Below are positions 28,315 to 42,737 of a stretch of DNA of 64,000 nucleotides, piece after piece. This stretch comes from Lycorma delicatula (lineage: Eukaryota > Arthropoda > Insecta > Hemiptera > Fulgoridae). The DNA lies in the NCBI RefSeq assembly GCF_047948215.1, contig NC_134455.1:321524147-321588146 (forward strand), in the 5' to 3' direction. A program made the position numbers and the translations under genes. How positions within the stretch are numbered: the stretch's first letter is position 1; each line of letters starts with the position of its first letter. The notes under the pieces were generated by a model. The model worked only from the letters and a program-made list of their open reading frames with translations, was not told the origin of the DNA and ran no database searches.

Positions 28315-29935
28315 TCAAGTGTATTTAATTAAACGACAACCTTGATATTCTACAAAGAAATAAATAATTATAAATCGCCCAACACACTAAAACATGTGAT
28401 GTTATTTGTATGTTAGTGGATAATGTTCATCTAATCATATCTATAGGATATCCTAACTGTGTGTCATCCTAACAAAACAAAACAAAACCAACAGCAATAT
28501 TTAGTTTGTATTTTAATAGAAGGAGTACTCGGCTTGAATGCTGGAACACGAGTTTAAAATCAGAGAATTTGGGTACCACTAAAACAACCTGGTGGATATT
28601 ACTTTAAAAGAATGATGATTGCTAAAATTTATTTAAATGTTAAACAAAACAAATTAATAATTTATATCCATGGATACTATACTAATTTAAAATTTATTTC
28701 CATGGATACTATATATTTATATTTAACTAGTTACAAATAAAATGATTTTCATAACGTCAGATGAGATTCTCTGTCATGCTTATTTGTATAAATATTAATT
28801 GCAAATATTTTTTCCCGAATAATAAATGTTTTTATAAACGTATTCATATAACACTCTGCAAAATTAAAAGGAAAAATACCCACAATTATTAAAAACCTTA
28901 ATTTTTAACATTGTAAAAATAAATAATTATACCACTAACGTTTAAAATATTACAAAAGATAATTATTACAAACAATAATTGTTTTAATGATATAACATTT
29001 AATAATTATTATTTTTATATCATTAAAACAATACAAAAAAATTATACATTTGAAAAAAACTAGGTTTTTTTATTACTCTTGTTAAAATTGATTAATACAA
29101 TAGTTGAAATAAATATCAAATAATTTAACTTTTATCATTTCTTTATATATAGCATGAATTTTACAGCGATTTTCATACCCAAAAAAAGGTAATGCTATCA
29201 TACTAGAAGCAAACATAAAACTAATAGACCAGTACCAATCTGTTTCTTTATATTACAACACAATAAAAATTTGATTCCACTATCAGATCATGAACTCTAT
29301 TGACAAACATTGCTTTGACCGGGAGGATTGCCACAACTGTTCTTCTAGGGTAATCACAAGATTAATCATAGTTGACCCTCGAGTGGTCATATGTGCTAAT
29401 ACATTTTCAGAGTAAGCTGCATAATAAGGCAGAAACCATTTACTAAACTGATTAGGAAAAACAAATCATAAAATTCAAAGGAACCCTTTTTAAAAAAAAA
29501 TATATGAATTCTTTATTAACTGCATGGAAATTATAAATCATAGTGTTAATTGATATCTTGAAAAACTTGAACAGTTTATTTTATAGACACTTAAAATTTC
29601 AATAACTATATTCTGGAATGTTTTTTTCTCACTTTTACCTGTTCTGCCTTCAGCAATCCATTGAAGTATTGCTTATGTCGATGAAAGAGGATGATATTAA
29701 CTGCACTTAATTGAAACCCAACCTTAAAACTTCTCTTATTTTTGAAAAACAGTTATATTTTTATTACAGTACCTTTTGTGTTTTTGAGCCGAAGTAATGA
29801 CACAATTATGAGAATTGTACACTACAGTTTATAATATCATTGTAATCTTTCAATAACAGTTGGTACTTTTAACACATGTGCGCACATGCTCATGCTCACA
29901 AATATAAAATGAACGCAATTTCAGTCACCATACTT
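28315..29935. repeat. Satellite unit U18, 1621 bp
   Basis: Short form marked by GTGTATTTAATTAAACG and GGAACACGAGTTT (2-bp deletion). It ends with the 6-bp step CATGCTCATGCTCAC. U29 shares the same combination. Confidence 0.95.
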
Positions 29936-31150
29936 TCAAGTGTATTAATATTAAACGACAACCTTGATATTCTACAAAGAAATAAATAATTATAAATCGC
30001 CCAAAACACTAAAACATGTGATGTTATTTGTATGTTAGTGGATAATGTTCATCTAATCATATCTATAGGATATCCTAACTGTGTGTCATCCTAACAAAAC
30101 AAAACAAAACCAACAGCAATATTTAGTTTGTATTTTAATAGAAGGAGTACTCGGCTTGAATGCTGGAACACTTGAGTTTAAAATCAGAGAATTTGGGTAC
30201 CACTAAAACAACCTGGTGGATATTACTTTAAAAGAATGATGATTGCTAAAATTTATTTAAATGTTAAACAAAACAAATTAATAATTTATATCCATGGATA
30301 CTATACTAATTTAAAATTTATTTCCATGGATACTATATATTTATATTTAACTAGTTACAAATAAAATGATTTTCATAACGTCAGATGAGATTCTCTGTCA
30401 TGCTTATTTGTATAAATATTAATTGCAAATATTTTTTCCCGAATAATAAATGTTTTTATAAACGTATTCATATAACACTCTGCAAAATTAAAAGGAAAAA
30501 TACCCACAATTATTAAAAACCTTAATTTTTAACATTGTAAAAATAAATAATTATACCACTAACGTTTAAAATATTACAAAAGATAATTATTACAAACAAT
30601 TAGCATGAATTTTACAGCGATTTTCATACCCAAAAAAAGGTAATGCTATCATACTAGAAGCAAACATAAAACTAATAGACCAGTACCAATCTGTTTCTTT
30701 ATATTACAACACAATAAAAATTTGATTCCACTATCAGATCATGAACTCTATTGACAAACATTGCTTTGACCGGATCTTGAAAAACTTGAACAGTTTATTT
30801 TATAGACACTTAAAATTTCAATAACTATATTCTGGAATGTTTTTTTTTCACTTTTACCTGTTCTGCCTTCAGCAATCCATTGAAGTATTGCTTATGTCGA
30901 TGAAAGAGGATGATATTAACTGCACTTAATTGAAACCCAACCTTAAAACTACTCTCTTATTTTTGAAAAACAGTTATATTTTTATTACAGTACCTTTTGT
31001 GTTTTTGAGCCGAAGTAATGACACAATTATGAGAATTGTACACTACAGTTTATAATATCATTGTAATCTTTCAATAACAGTTGGTACTTTTAACACATGT
31101 GCGCACATGCTCACAAATATAAAATGAACGCAATTTCAGTCACCATATTT
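29936..31150. repeat. Satellite unit U19, 1215 bp, doubly deleted
   Basis: Same two deletion junctions as U15, at 30600/30601 and 30773/30774. Identical breakpoints mean the deleted form arose once and was copied. Confidence 0.95.
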
Positions 31151-33529
31151 TCAAGTGTATTAATATTAAACGACAACCTTGATATTCTACAATGAAATAA
31201 ATAATTATAAATCGCCCAAAACACTAAAACATGTGATGATATTTGTATGTTAGTGGATAATGTTCATCTAATCATATCTATAGGATATCCTAACTGTGTG
31301 TCATCCTAACAAAACAAAACAAAACCAACAGCAATATTTAGTTTGTATTTTAATAGAAGGAGTACTCGGCTTGAATGCTGGAACACTTGAGTTTAAAATC
31401 AGAGAATTTGGGTACCACTAAAACAACCTGGTGGATATTACTTTAAAAGAATGATGATTGCTAAAATTTATTTAAATGTTAAACAAAACAAATTAATAAT
31501 TTATATCCATGGATACTATACTAATTTAAAATTTATTTCCATGGATACTATATATTTATATTTAACTAGTTACAAATAAAATGATTTTCATAACGTCAGA
31601 TGAGATTCTCTGTCATGCTTATTTGTATAAATATTAATTGCAAATATTTTTTCCCGAATAATAAATGTTTTTATAATCGTATTCATATAACACTCTGCAA
31701 AATTAAAAGGAAAAATACCCACAATTATTAAAAACCTTAATTTTTAACATTGTAAAAATAAATAATTATACCACTAACGTTTAAAATATTACAAAAGATA
31801 ATTATTACAAACAATAATTGTTTTAATGATATAACATTTAATAATTATTATTTTTATATCATTAAAACAATACAAAAAAATTATACATTTGAAAAAAACT
31901 AGGTTTTTTTATTACTCTTGTTAAAATTGATTAATACAATAGTTGAAATAAATATCAAATAATTTAACTTTTATCATTTCTTTATATATAGCATGAATTT
32001 TACAGCGATTTTCATACCCAAAAAAAGGTAATGCTATCATACTAGAAGCAAACATAAAACTAATAGACCAGTACCAATCTGTTTCTTTATATTACAACAC
32101 AATAAAAATTTGATTCCACTATCAGATCATGAACTCTATTGACAAACATTGCTTTGACCGGGAGGATTGCCACAACTGTTCTTCTAGGGTAATCACAAGA
32201 TTAATCATAGTTGACCCTCAAGTGGTCATATGTGCTAATACATTTTCAGAGTAAGCTGCATAATAAGGCAGAAACCATTTACTAAACTGATTAGGAAAAA
32301 CAAATCATAAAATTCAAAGGAACCCTTTTCCATAAAAAAATATATGAATTCTTTATTAACTGCATGGAAATTATAAATCATAGTGTTAATTGATATCTTG
32401 AAAAACTTGAACAGTTTATTTTATAGACACTTAAAATTTCAATAACTATATTCTGGAATGTTTTTTTCTCACTTTTACCTGTTCTGCCTTCAGCAATCCA
32501 TTGAAGTATTGCTTATGTCGATGAAAGAGGATGATATTAACTGCACTTAATTGAAACCCAACCTTAAAACTTCTCTTATTAGTGGATGAACCCTGTAACT
32601 GTCGACTTGTAAATCAGCTGATTTGGAAAGACACTTTCACCACTATACCAACCAGGTGGATGTTCTAGAATGTTAAAAAATGATAATTGTTCAAATTTAT
32701 TTAAAATTACAAACAACAATACAAATTTATATTAGAAATAAAAATTTATTTCTATGGAAACTATATATTTATATTCCTTTAGTTTTATTTAATATGTGTT
32801 AAATAAGATTAGATGTTATCTTTTTTAATGCTAATTTTTATAAATCTTATTAAATAGTAATTCACTTTCCAAAATCCAGGTAATTTAGACATAATTTTTT
32901 AAATATCTTTAAAACAATAAAAAATAGTAATTATCACACTCTAATTTCGGCAAACCCTCTAAAATTTGATGACAGATTAGATGTTTCTAAAATCTCTTGA
33001 AATAAACAAAAATATTAACAATTGATTTCCTGACAGATTAATTAAAGTAGTTTATACCTATAATTTTTTCAATAATTATAATATAATAAAAAAAAATATT
33101 ACATAAATTATTTGATTTTTACATTAAAATTATTTATAAAAATAAATATGTTAATTACATTATTAATGAAATCAGTTGGGTAAGATTTTTGTAATGTTAT
33201 TTTTTGCTTCTCTTATGGAACCCTGAAACATTGTGTACAATCTGTCAAATATATTTAACAAGTATTTTTTTTAAAGTGAGTTCTAAATTATAAGAGTTTT
33301 TGACCTAGTGTCTTACTGTTTTATATGTAACAATCCTTTTTTTGAAAAACAGTTATATTTTTATTACAGTAACTTTTGTGTTTTTGAGCCGAAGTAATGA
33401 CACAATTATGAGAATTGTACACTACAGTTTATAATATCATTGTAATCTTTCAATAACAGTTGGTACTTTTAACACATGTGCGCACATGCTCACAAATATA
33501 AAATGAACGCAATTTCAGTCACCATACTT
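31151..33529. repeat. Satellite unit U20, 2379 bp, long form
   Basis: Same subclass as U16 (ACCCTCAAGTGG), with the 760-bp segment at 32581-33340. It has the private pair CTACAATGAAATAAATAA and GGTGGATGTTCTAG, shared with U22. With U19 it forms a 3594-bp dimer. Confidence 0.95.
32581..33340. repeat. 760-bp long-form segment in U20
   Basis: Same boundaries and length. Carries GGTGGATGTTCTAG in place of GGTGGATATTCTAG, shared with U22. Confidence 0.93.
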
Positions 33530-34740
33530 TCAAGTGTATTAATATTAAACGACAACCTTGATATTCTACAAAGAAATAATTATAAATCGCCCAAAACACT
33601 AAAACATGTGATGTTATTTGTATGTTAGTGGATAATGTTCATCTAATCATATCTATAGGATATCCTAACTGTGTGTCATCCTAACAAAACAAAACAAAAC
33701 CAACAGCAATATTTAGTTTGTATTTTAATAGAAGGAGTACTCGGCTTGAATGCTGGAACACTTGAGTTTAAAATCAGAGAATTTGGGTACCACTAAAACA
33801 ACCTGGTGGATATTACTTTAAAAGAATGATGATTGCTAAAATTTATTTAAATGTTAAACAAAACAAATTAATAATTTATATCCATGGATACTATACTAAT
33901 TTAAAATTTATTTCCATGGATACTATATATTTATATTTAACTAGTTACAAATAAAATGATTTTCATAACGTCAGATGAGATTCTCTGTCATGCTTATTTG
34001 TATAAATATTAATTGCAAATATTTTTTCCCGAATAATAAATGTTTTTATAAACGTATTCATATAACACTCTGCAAAATTAAAAGGAAAAATACCCACAAT
34101 TATTAAAAACCTTAATTTTTAACATTGTAAAAATAAATAATTATACCACTAACGTTTAAAATATTACAAAAGATAATTATTACAAACAATTAGCATGAAT
34201 TTTACAGCGATTTTCATACCCAAAAAAAGGTAATGCTATCATACTAGAAGCAAACATAAAACTAATAGACCAGTACCAATCTGTTTCTTTATATTACAAC
34301 ACAATAAAAATTTGATTCCACTATCAGATCATGAACTCTATTGACAAACATTGCTTTGACCGGATCTTGAAAAACTTGAACAGTTTATTTTATAGACACT
34401 TAAAATTTCAATAACTATATTCTGGAATGTTTTTTTTTCACTTTTACCTGTTCTGCCTTCAGCAATCCATTGAAGTATTGCTTATGTCGATGAAAGAGGA
34501 TGATATTAACTGCACTTAATTGAAACCCAACCTTAAAACTACTCTCTTATTTTTGAAAAACAGTTATATTTTTATTACAGTACCTTTTGTGTTTTTGAGC
34601 CGAAGTAATGACACAATTATGAGAATTGTACACTACAGTTTATAATATCATTGTAATCTTTCAATAACAGTTGGTACTTTTAACACATGTGCGCACATGC
34701 TCACAAATATAAAATGAACGCAATTTCAGTCACCATATTT
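33530..34740. repeat. Satellite unit U21, 1211 bp, doubly deleted
   Basis: Same deletions as U15 and U19 (junctions at 34190/34191 and 34363/34364), plus the 4-bp deletion AAGAAATAATTATAAATC near the start. Confidence 0.95.
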
Positions 34741-37119
34741 TCAAGTGTATTAATATTAAACGACAACCTTGATATTCTACAATGAAATAAATAATTATAA
34801 ATCGCCCAAAACACTAAAACATGTGATGATATTTGTATGTTAGTGGATAATGTTCATCTAATCATATCTATAGGATATCCTAACTGTGTGTCATCCTAAC
34901 AAAACAAAACAAAACCAACAGCAATATTTAGTTTGTATTTTAATAGAAGGAGTACTCGGCTTGAATGCTGGAACACTTGAGTTTAAAATCAGAGAATTTG
35001 GGTACCACTAAAACAACCTGGTGGATATTACTTTAAAAGAATGATGATTGCTAAAATTTATTTAAATGTTAAACAAAACAAATTAATAATTTATATCCAT
35101 GGATACTATACTAATTTAAAATTTATTTCCATGGATACTATATATTTATATTTAACTAGTTACAAATAAAATGATTTTCATAACGTCAGATGAGATTCTC
35201 TGTCATGCTTATTTGTATAAATATTAATTGCAAATATTTTTTCCCGAATAATAAATGTTTTTATAATCGTATTCATATAACACTCTGCAAAATTAAAAGG
35301 AAAAATACCCACAATTATTAAAAACCTTAATTTTTAACATTGTAAAAATAAATAATTATACCACTAACGTTTAAAATATTACAAAAGATAATTATTACAA
35401 ACAATAATTGTTTTAATGATATAACATTTAATAATTATTATTTTTATATCATTAAAACAATACAAAAAAATTATACATTTGAAAAAAACTAGGTTTTTTT
35501 ATTACTCTTGTTAAAATTGATTAATACAATAGTTGAAATAAATATCAAATAATTTAACTTTTATCATTTCTTTATATATAGCATGAATTTTACAGCGATT
35601 TTCATACCCAAAAAAAGGTAATGCTATCATACTAGAAGCAAACATAAAACTAATAGACCAGTACCAATCTGTTTCTTTATATTACAACACAATAAAAATT
35701 TGATTCCACTATCAGATCATGAACTCTATTGACAAACATTGCTTTGACCGGGAGGATTGCCACAACTGTTCTTCTAGGGTAATCACAAGATTAATCATAG
35801 TTGACCCTCAAGTGGTCATATGTGCTAATACATTTTCAGAGTAAGCTGCATAATAAGGCAGAAACCATTTACTAAACTGATTAGGAAAAACAAATCATAA
35901 AATTCAAAGGAACCCTTTTCCATAAAAAAATATATGAATTCTTTATTAACTGCATGGAAATTATAAATCATAGTGTTAATTGATATCTTGAAAAACTTGA
36001 ACAGTTTATTTTATAGACACTTAAAATTTCAATAACTATATTCTGGAATGTTTTTTTCTCACTTTTACCTGTTCTGCCTTCAGCAATCCATTGAAGTATT
36101 GCTTATGTCGATGAAAGAGGATGATATTAACTGCACTTAATTGAAACCCAACCTTAAAACTTCTCTTATTAGTGGATGAACCCTGTAACTGTCGACTTGT
36201 AAATCAGCTGATTTGGAAAGACACTTTCACCACTATACCAACCAGGTGGATGTTCTAGAATGTTAAAAAATGATAATTGTTCAAATTTATTTAAAATTAC
36301 AAACAACAATACAAATTTATATTAGAAATAAAAATTTATTTCTATGGAAACTATATATTTATATTCCTTTAGTTTTATTTAATATGTGTTAAATAAGATT
36401 AGATGTTATCTTTTTTAATGCTAATTTTTATAAATCTTATTAAATAGTAATTCACTTTCCAAAATCCAGGTAATTTAGACATAATTTTTTAAATATCTTT
36501 AAAACAATAAAAAATAGTAATTATCACACTCTAATTTCGGCAAACCCTCTAAAATTTGATGACAGATTAGATGTTTCTAAAATCTCTTGAAATAAACAAA
36601 AATATTAACAATTGATTTCCTGACAGATTAATTAAAGTAGTTTATACCTATAATTTTTTCAATAATTATAATATAATAAAAAAAAATATTACATAAATTA
36701 TTTGATTTTTACATTAAAATTATTTATAAAAATAAATATGTTAATTACATTATTAATGAAATCAGTTGGGTAAGATTTTTGTAATGTTATTTTTTGCTTC
36801 TCTTATGGAACCCTGAAACATTGTGTACAATCTGTCAAATATATTTAACAAGTATTTTTTTTAAAGTGAGTTCTAAATTATAAGAGTTTTTGACCTAGTG
36901 TCTTACTGTTTTATATGTAACAATCCTTTTTTTGAAAAACAGTTATATTTTTATTACAGTAACTTTTGTGTTTTTGAGCCGAAGTAATGACACAATTATG
37001 AGAATTGTACACTACAGTTTATAATATCATTGTAATCTTTCAATAACAGTTGGTACTTTTAACACATGTGCGCACATGCTCACAAATATAAAATGAACGC
37101 AATTTCAGTCACCATACTT
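34741..37119. repeat. Satellite unit U22, 2379 bp, long form
   Basis: Matches U20 at the subclass markers, with the 760-bp segment at 36171-36930. With U21 it forms a 3590-bp dimer. Confidence 0.95.
36171..36930. repeat. 760-bp long-form segment in U22
   Basis: Same boundaries and length. Carries the GGTGGATGTTCTAG variant shared with U20. Confidence 0.93.
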
Positions 37120-38739
37120 TCAAGTGTATTAATATTAAACGACAACCTTGATATTCTACAAAGAAATAATTATAAATCGCCCAAAACACTAAAACATGTG
37201 ATGTTATTTGTATGTTAGTGGATAATGTTCATCTAATCATATCTATAGGATATCCTAACTGTGTGTCATCCTAACAAAACAAAACAAAACCAACAGCAAT
37301 ATTTAGTTTGTATTTTAATAGAAGGAGTACTCGGCTTGAATGCTGGAACACTTGAGTTTAAAATCAGAGAATTTGGGTACCACTAAAACAACCTGGTGGA
37401 TATTACTTTAAAAGAATGATGATTGCTAAAATTTATTTAAATGTTAAACAAAACAAATTAATAATTTATATCCATGGATACTATACTAATTTAAAATTTA
37501 TTTCCATGGATACTATATATTTATATTTAACTAGTTACAAATAAAATGATTTTCATAACGTCAGATGAGATTCTCTGTCATGCTTATTTGTATAAATATT
37601 AATTGCAAATATTTTTTCCCGAATAATAAATGTTTTTATAAACGTATTCATATAACACTCTGCAAAATTAAAAGGAAAAATACCCACAATTATTAAAAAC
37701 CTTAATTTTTAACATTGTAAAAATAAATAATTATACCACTAACGTTTAAAATATTACAAAAGATAATTATTACAAACAATAATTGTTTTAATGATATAAC
37801 ATTTAATAATTATTATTTTTATATCATTAAAACAATACAAAAAAATTATACATTTGAAAAAAACTAGGTTTTTTTATTACTCTTGTTAAAATTGATTAAT
37901 ACAATAGTTGAAATAAATATCAAATAATTTAACTTTTATCATTTCTTTATATATAGCATGAATTTTACAGCGATTTTCATACCCAAAAAAAGGTAATGCT
38001 ATCATACTAGAAGCAAACATAAAACTAATAGACCAGTACCAATCTGTTTCTTTATATTACAACACAATAAAAATTTGATTCCACTATCAGATCATGAACT
38101 CTATTGACAAACATTGCTTTGACCGGGAGGATTGCCACAACTGTTCTTCTAGGGTAATCACAAGATTAATCATAGTTGACCCTCGAGTGGTCATATGTGC
38201 TAATACATTTTCAGAGTAAGCTGCATAATAAGGCAGAAACCATTTACTAAACTGATTAGGAAAAACAAATCATAAAATTCAAAGGAACCCTTTTTAAAAA
38301 AAAATATATGAATTCTTTATTAACTGCATGGAAATTATAAATCATAGTGTTAATTGATATCTTGAAAAACTTGAACAGTTTATTTTATAGACACTTAAAA
38401 TTTCAATAACTATATTCTGGAATGTTTTTTTCTCACTTTTACCTGTTCTGCCTTCAGCAATCCATTGAAGTATTGCTTATGTCGATGAAAGAGGATGATA
38501 TTAACTGCACTTAATTGAAACCCAACCTTAAAACTTCTCTTATTTTTGAAAAACAGTTATATTTTTATTACAGTACCTTTTGTGTTTTTGAGCCGAAGTA
38601 ATGACACAATTATGAGAATTGTACACTACAGTTTATAATATCATTGTAATCTTTCAATAACAGTTGGTACTTTTAACACATGTGCGCACATGCTCATGCT
38701 CACAAATATAAAATGAACGCAATTTCAGTCACCATACTT
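37120..38739. repeat. Satellite unit U23, 1620 bp
   Basis: Short form with AAGAAATAATTATAAATC at the start and the 6-bp step CATGCTCATGCTCAC at the end. First unit of the first 5618-bp trimer. Confidence 0.95.
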
Positions 38740-40361
38740 TCAAGTGTATTAATATTAAACGACAACCTTGATATTCTACAATGAAATAAATAATTATAAA
38801 TCGCCCAAAACACTAAAACATGTGATGATATTTGTATGTTAGTGGATAATGTTCATCTAATCATATCTATAGGATATCCTAACTGTGTGTCATCCTAACA
38901 AAACAAAACAAAACCAACAGCAATATTTAGTTTGTAATTTAATAGAAGGAGTACTCGGCTTGAATGCTGGAACACTTGAATTTAAAATCAGAGAATTTGG
39001 GTACCACTAAAACAACCTGGTGGATATTACTTTAAAAGAATGATGATTGCTAAAATTTATTTAAATGTTAAACAATACAAATAATAATTTATATCCATGG
39101 ATACTATACTAATTTAAAATTTATTTCCATGGATACTATATATTTATATTTAACTAGTTACAAATAAAATGATTTTCATAACGTCAGATGAGATTCTCTG
39201 TCATGCTTATTTGTATAAATATTAATTGCAAATATTTTTTCCCGAATAATAAATGTTTTTATGAACGTATTCATATAACACTCTGCAAAATTAATAGGAA
39301 AAATACCCACAATTATTAAAAACCTTAATTTTTAACATTGTAAAAATAAATAATTATACCACTAACGTTTAAAATATTACAAAAGATAATTATTACAAAC
39401 AATAATTGTTTTAATGATATAACATTTAATAATTATTATTTTTATATCATTAAAACAATACAAAAAAATTATACATTTGAAAAAACTAGGTTTTTTTATT
39501 ACTCTTGTTAAAATTGATTAATACAATAGTTGAAATAAATATCAAATAATTTAACTTTTATCATTTCTTTATATATAGCATGAATTTTACAGCGATTTTC
39601 ATACCCAAAAAAAGGTAATGCTATCATACTAGAAGCAAACATAAAACTAATAGACCAGTACCAATCTGTTTCTTTATATTACAACACAATAAAAATTTGA
39701 TTCCACTATCAGATCATGAACTCTATTGACAAACATTGCTTTGACCGGGAGGATTGCCACAACTGTTCGTCTAGGGTAATCACAAGATTAATCATAGTTG
39801 ACCCTCGAGTGGTCATATGTGCTAATACATTTTCAGAGTAAGCTGCATAATAAGGCAGAAACCATTTACTAAACTGATTAGGAAAAACAAATCATAAAAT
39901 TCAAAGGAACCCTTTTCCATAAAAAATATATAAATTCTTTATTAACTGCATGGAAATTATAAATCATAGTGTTAATTGATATCTTGAAAAACTTGAACAG
40001 TTTATTTTATAGACACTTAAAATTTCAATAACTATATTCTGGAATGTTTTTTTCTCACTTTTACCTGTTCTGCCTTCAGCAATCCATTGAAGTATTGCTT
40101 ATGTCGATGAAAGAGGATGATATTAACTGCACTTAATTGAAACCCAACCTTAAAACTTCTCTTATTTTTGAAAAACAGTTATATTTTTATTACAGTACCT
40201 TTTGTGTTTTTGAGCCGAAGTAATGACACAATTATGAGAATTGTACACTACAGTTTATAATATCATTGTAATCTTTCAATAACAGTTGGTACTTTTAACA
40301 CATGTGCGCACATGCTCATGCTCACAAATATAAAATGAACGCAATTTCAGTCACCATACTT
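38740..40361. repeat. Satellite unit U24, 1622 bp
   Basis: Short form marked by TTTGTAATTTAATAG, CAATACAAATAATAATTT, TTTTTATGAACG, CTGTTCGTCTAGGG and ATATATAAATTC. Second unit of the first trimer. Confidence 0.95.
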
Positions 40362-42737
40362 TCAAGTGTATTAATATTAAACGACAACCTTGATATTCTA
40401 CAATGAAATAAATAATTATAAATCGCCCAAAACACTAAAACATGTGATGATATTTGTATGTTAGTGGATAATGTTCATCTAATCATATCTATAGGATATC
40501 CTAACTGTGTGTCATCCTAACAAAACAAAACAAAACCAACAGCAATATTTAGTTTGTAATTTAATAGAAGGAGTACTCGGCTTGAATGCTGGAACACTTG
40601 AATTTAAAATCAGAGAATTTGGGTACCACTAAAACAACCTGGTGGATATTACTTTAAAAGAATGATGATTGCTAAAATTTATTTAAATGTTAAACAATAC
40701 AAATAATAATTTATATCCATGGATACTATACTAATTTAAAATTTATTTCCATGGATACTATATATTTATATTTAACTAGTTACAAATAAAATGATTTTCA
40801 TAACGTCAGATGAGATTCTCTGTCATGCTTATTTGTATAAATATTAATTGCAAATATTTTTTCCCGAATAATAAATGTTTTTATGAACGTATTCATATAA
40901 CACTCTGCAAAATTAAAAGGAAAAATACCCACAATTATTAAAAACCTTAATTTTTAAGAGTGTAAATATAAATAATTATACCACTAACGTTTAAAATATT
41001 ACAAAAGATAATTATTATAAACAATAATTGTTTTAATGATATAACATTTAATAATTATTATTTTTATATCATTAAAACAATACAAAAAAATTATACATTA
41101 AAAAAAACTAGGTTTTTTTATTATTCTTGGTAAAATTGATTAATACAATAGCTTAAATAAATATCAAATAATTTACCTTTTATCATTTCTTTATATATAG
41201 CATGAATTTTACAGCGATTTTCATACCCAAAAAGAGGTAATGCTATCATACTAGAAGCAAACATAAAACTAATAGACCAGTACCAATCTGTTTCTTTATA
41301 TTACAACACAATAAAAATTTGATTCCACTATCAGATCATGAACTCTATTGACAAACATTGCTTTGACCAGGAGGATTGCTACAACGGTTCTTCTAGGGTA
41401 ATCACAAGAATAATCATAGTTGACCCTCGAGTGGTCTTATTTGCTAATAAATTTTCAGAGTAAGCTGCATAATAAGGCAGAAACCATTTACTAAACAGAT
41501 TAGGAAAAAAAAATCATAAAATTCAAAGGAACCCTTTTCCATAAAAAATATATGAATTCTTTATTAACTGCATGGAAATTATAAACCATAGTTTTAATTG
41601 ATGTCTTGAAAAACTTGAACAGTTTATTTTATAGACACTTAAAATTTCAATAACTATATTCTGGAATGTGTTTTTCTCACTTTTACCTGTTCTGCCTTCA
41701 GCAATCCATTGAAGTATTGCTTATGTCGATGAAAGAGGATGATATTAACTGCGCTTAATTGAAACCCAACCTTAAAACTTCTCTTATTAGTGGATGAACC
41801 CTGTAACTGTCGACTTGTAAATCAGCTGATTTGGAAAGACACTTTCACCACTATACCAACCAGGTGGATATTCTAGAATGTTAAAAAATGATAATTGTTC
41901 AAATTTATTTAAAATTACAAACAACAATACAAATTTATATTAGAAATAAAAATTTATTTCTATGGAAACTATATATTTATATTCCTTTAGTTTTATTTAA
42001 TATGTGTTAAATAAGATTAGATGTTATCTTTTTTAATGCTAATTTTTATAAATCTTATTAAATAGTAATTCACTTTCCAAAATCCAGGTAATTTAGACAT
42101 AATTTTTTAAATATCTTTAAAACAATAAAAAATAGTAATTATCACACTCTAATTTCGGCAAACCCTCTAAAATTTGATGACAGATTAGATGTTTCTAAAA
42201 TCTCTTGAAATAAACAAAAATATTAACAATTGATTTCCTGACAGATTAATTAAAGTAGTTTATACCTATAATTTTTTCAATAATTATAATATAATAAAAA
42301 AAAATATTACATAAATTATTTGATTTTTACATTAAAATTATTTATAAAAATAAATATGTTAATTACATTATTAATGAAATCAGTTGGGTAAGATTTTTGT
42401 AATGTTATTTTTTGCTTCTCTTATGGAACCCTGAAACATTGTGTACAATCTGTCAAATATATTTAACAAGTATTTTTTTTAAAGTGAGTTCTAAATTATA
42501 AGAGTTTTTGACCTAGTGTCTTACTGTTTTATATGTAACAATCCTTTTTTTGAAAAACAGTTATATTTTTATTACAGTAACTTTTGTGTTTTTGAGCCGA
42601 AGTAATGACACAATTATGAGAATTGTACACTACAGTTTATAATATCATTGTAATCTTTCAATAACAGTTGGTACTTTTAACACATGTGCGCACATGCTCA
42701 CAAATATAAAATGAACGCAATTTCAGTCACCATACTT
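40362..42737. repeat. Satellite unit U25, 2376 bp, long form
   Basis: Long form with the 760-bp segment at 41789-42548. It carries the edge-like alleles GGATTGCTACAACGG, GTGGTCTTATTTGC, AAACAGATTAGG and CTGCGCTTAATTG. Third unit of the first trimer. Confidence 0.95.
41789..42548. repeat. 760-bp long-form segment in U25
   Basis: Same boundaries and length as the other copies. Flanked by edge-like alleles on the left. Confidence 0.93.

Larger units (their letters stand above)
29936..33529. repeat. Higher-order dimer (U19 + U20), 3594 bp
   Basis: A 1215-bp deleted unit plus a 2379-bp long unit, directly followed by another such pair. Same organisation as U15 + U16. Confidence 0.9.
33530..37119. 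repeat. Higher-order dimer (U21 + U22), 3590 bp
   Basis: Tandem copy of the preceding dimer, 4 bp shorter because of the AAGAAATAATTATAAATC variant at its start. Confidence 0.9.
37120..42737. repeat. Higher-order trimer copy 1 (U23-U25), 5618 bp
   Basis: Units of 1620, 1622 and 2376 bp in order. The next 5618 bp repeat the same lengths and markers, so this is a recent segmental tandem duplication. Confidence 0.92.
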
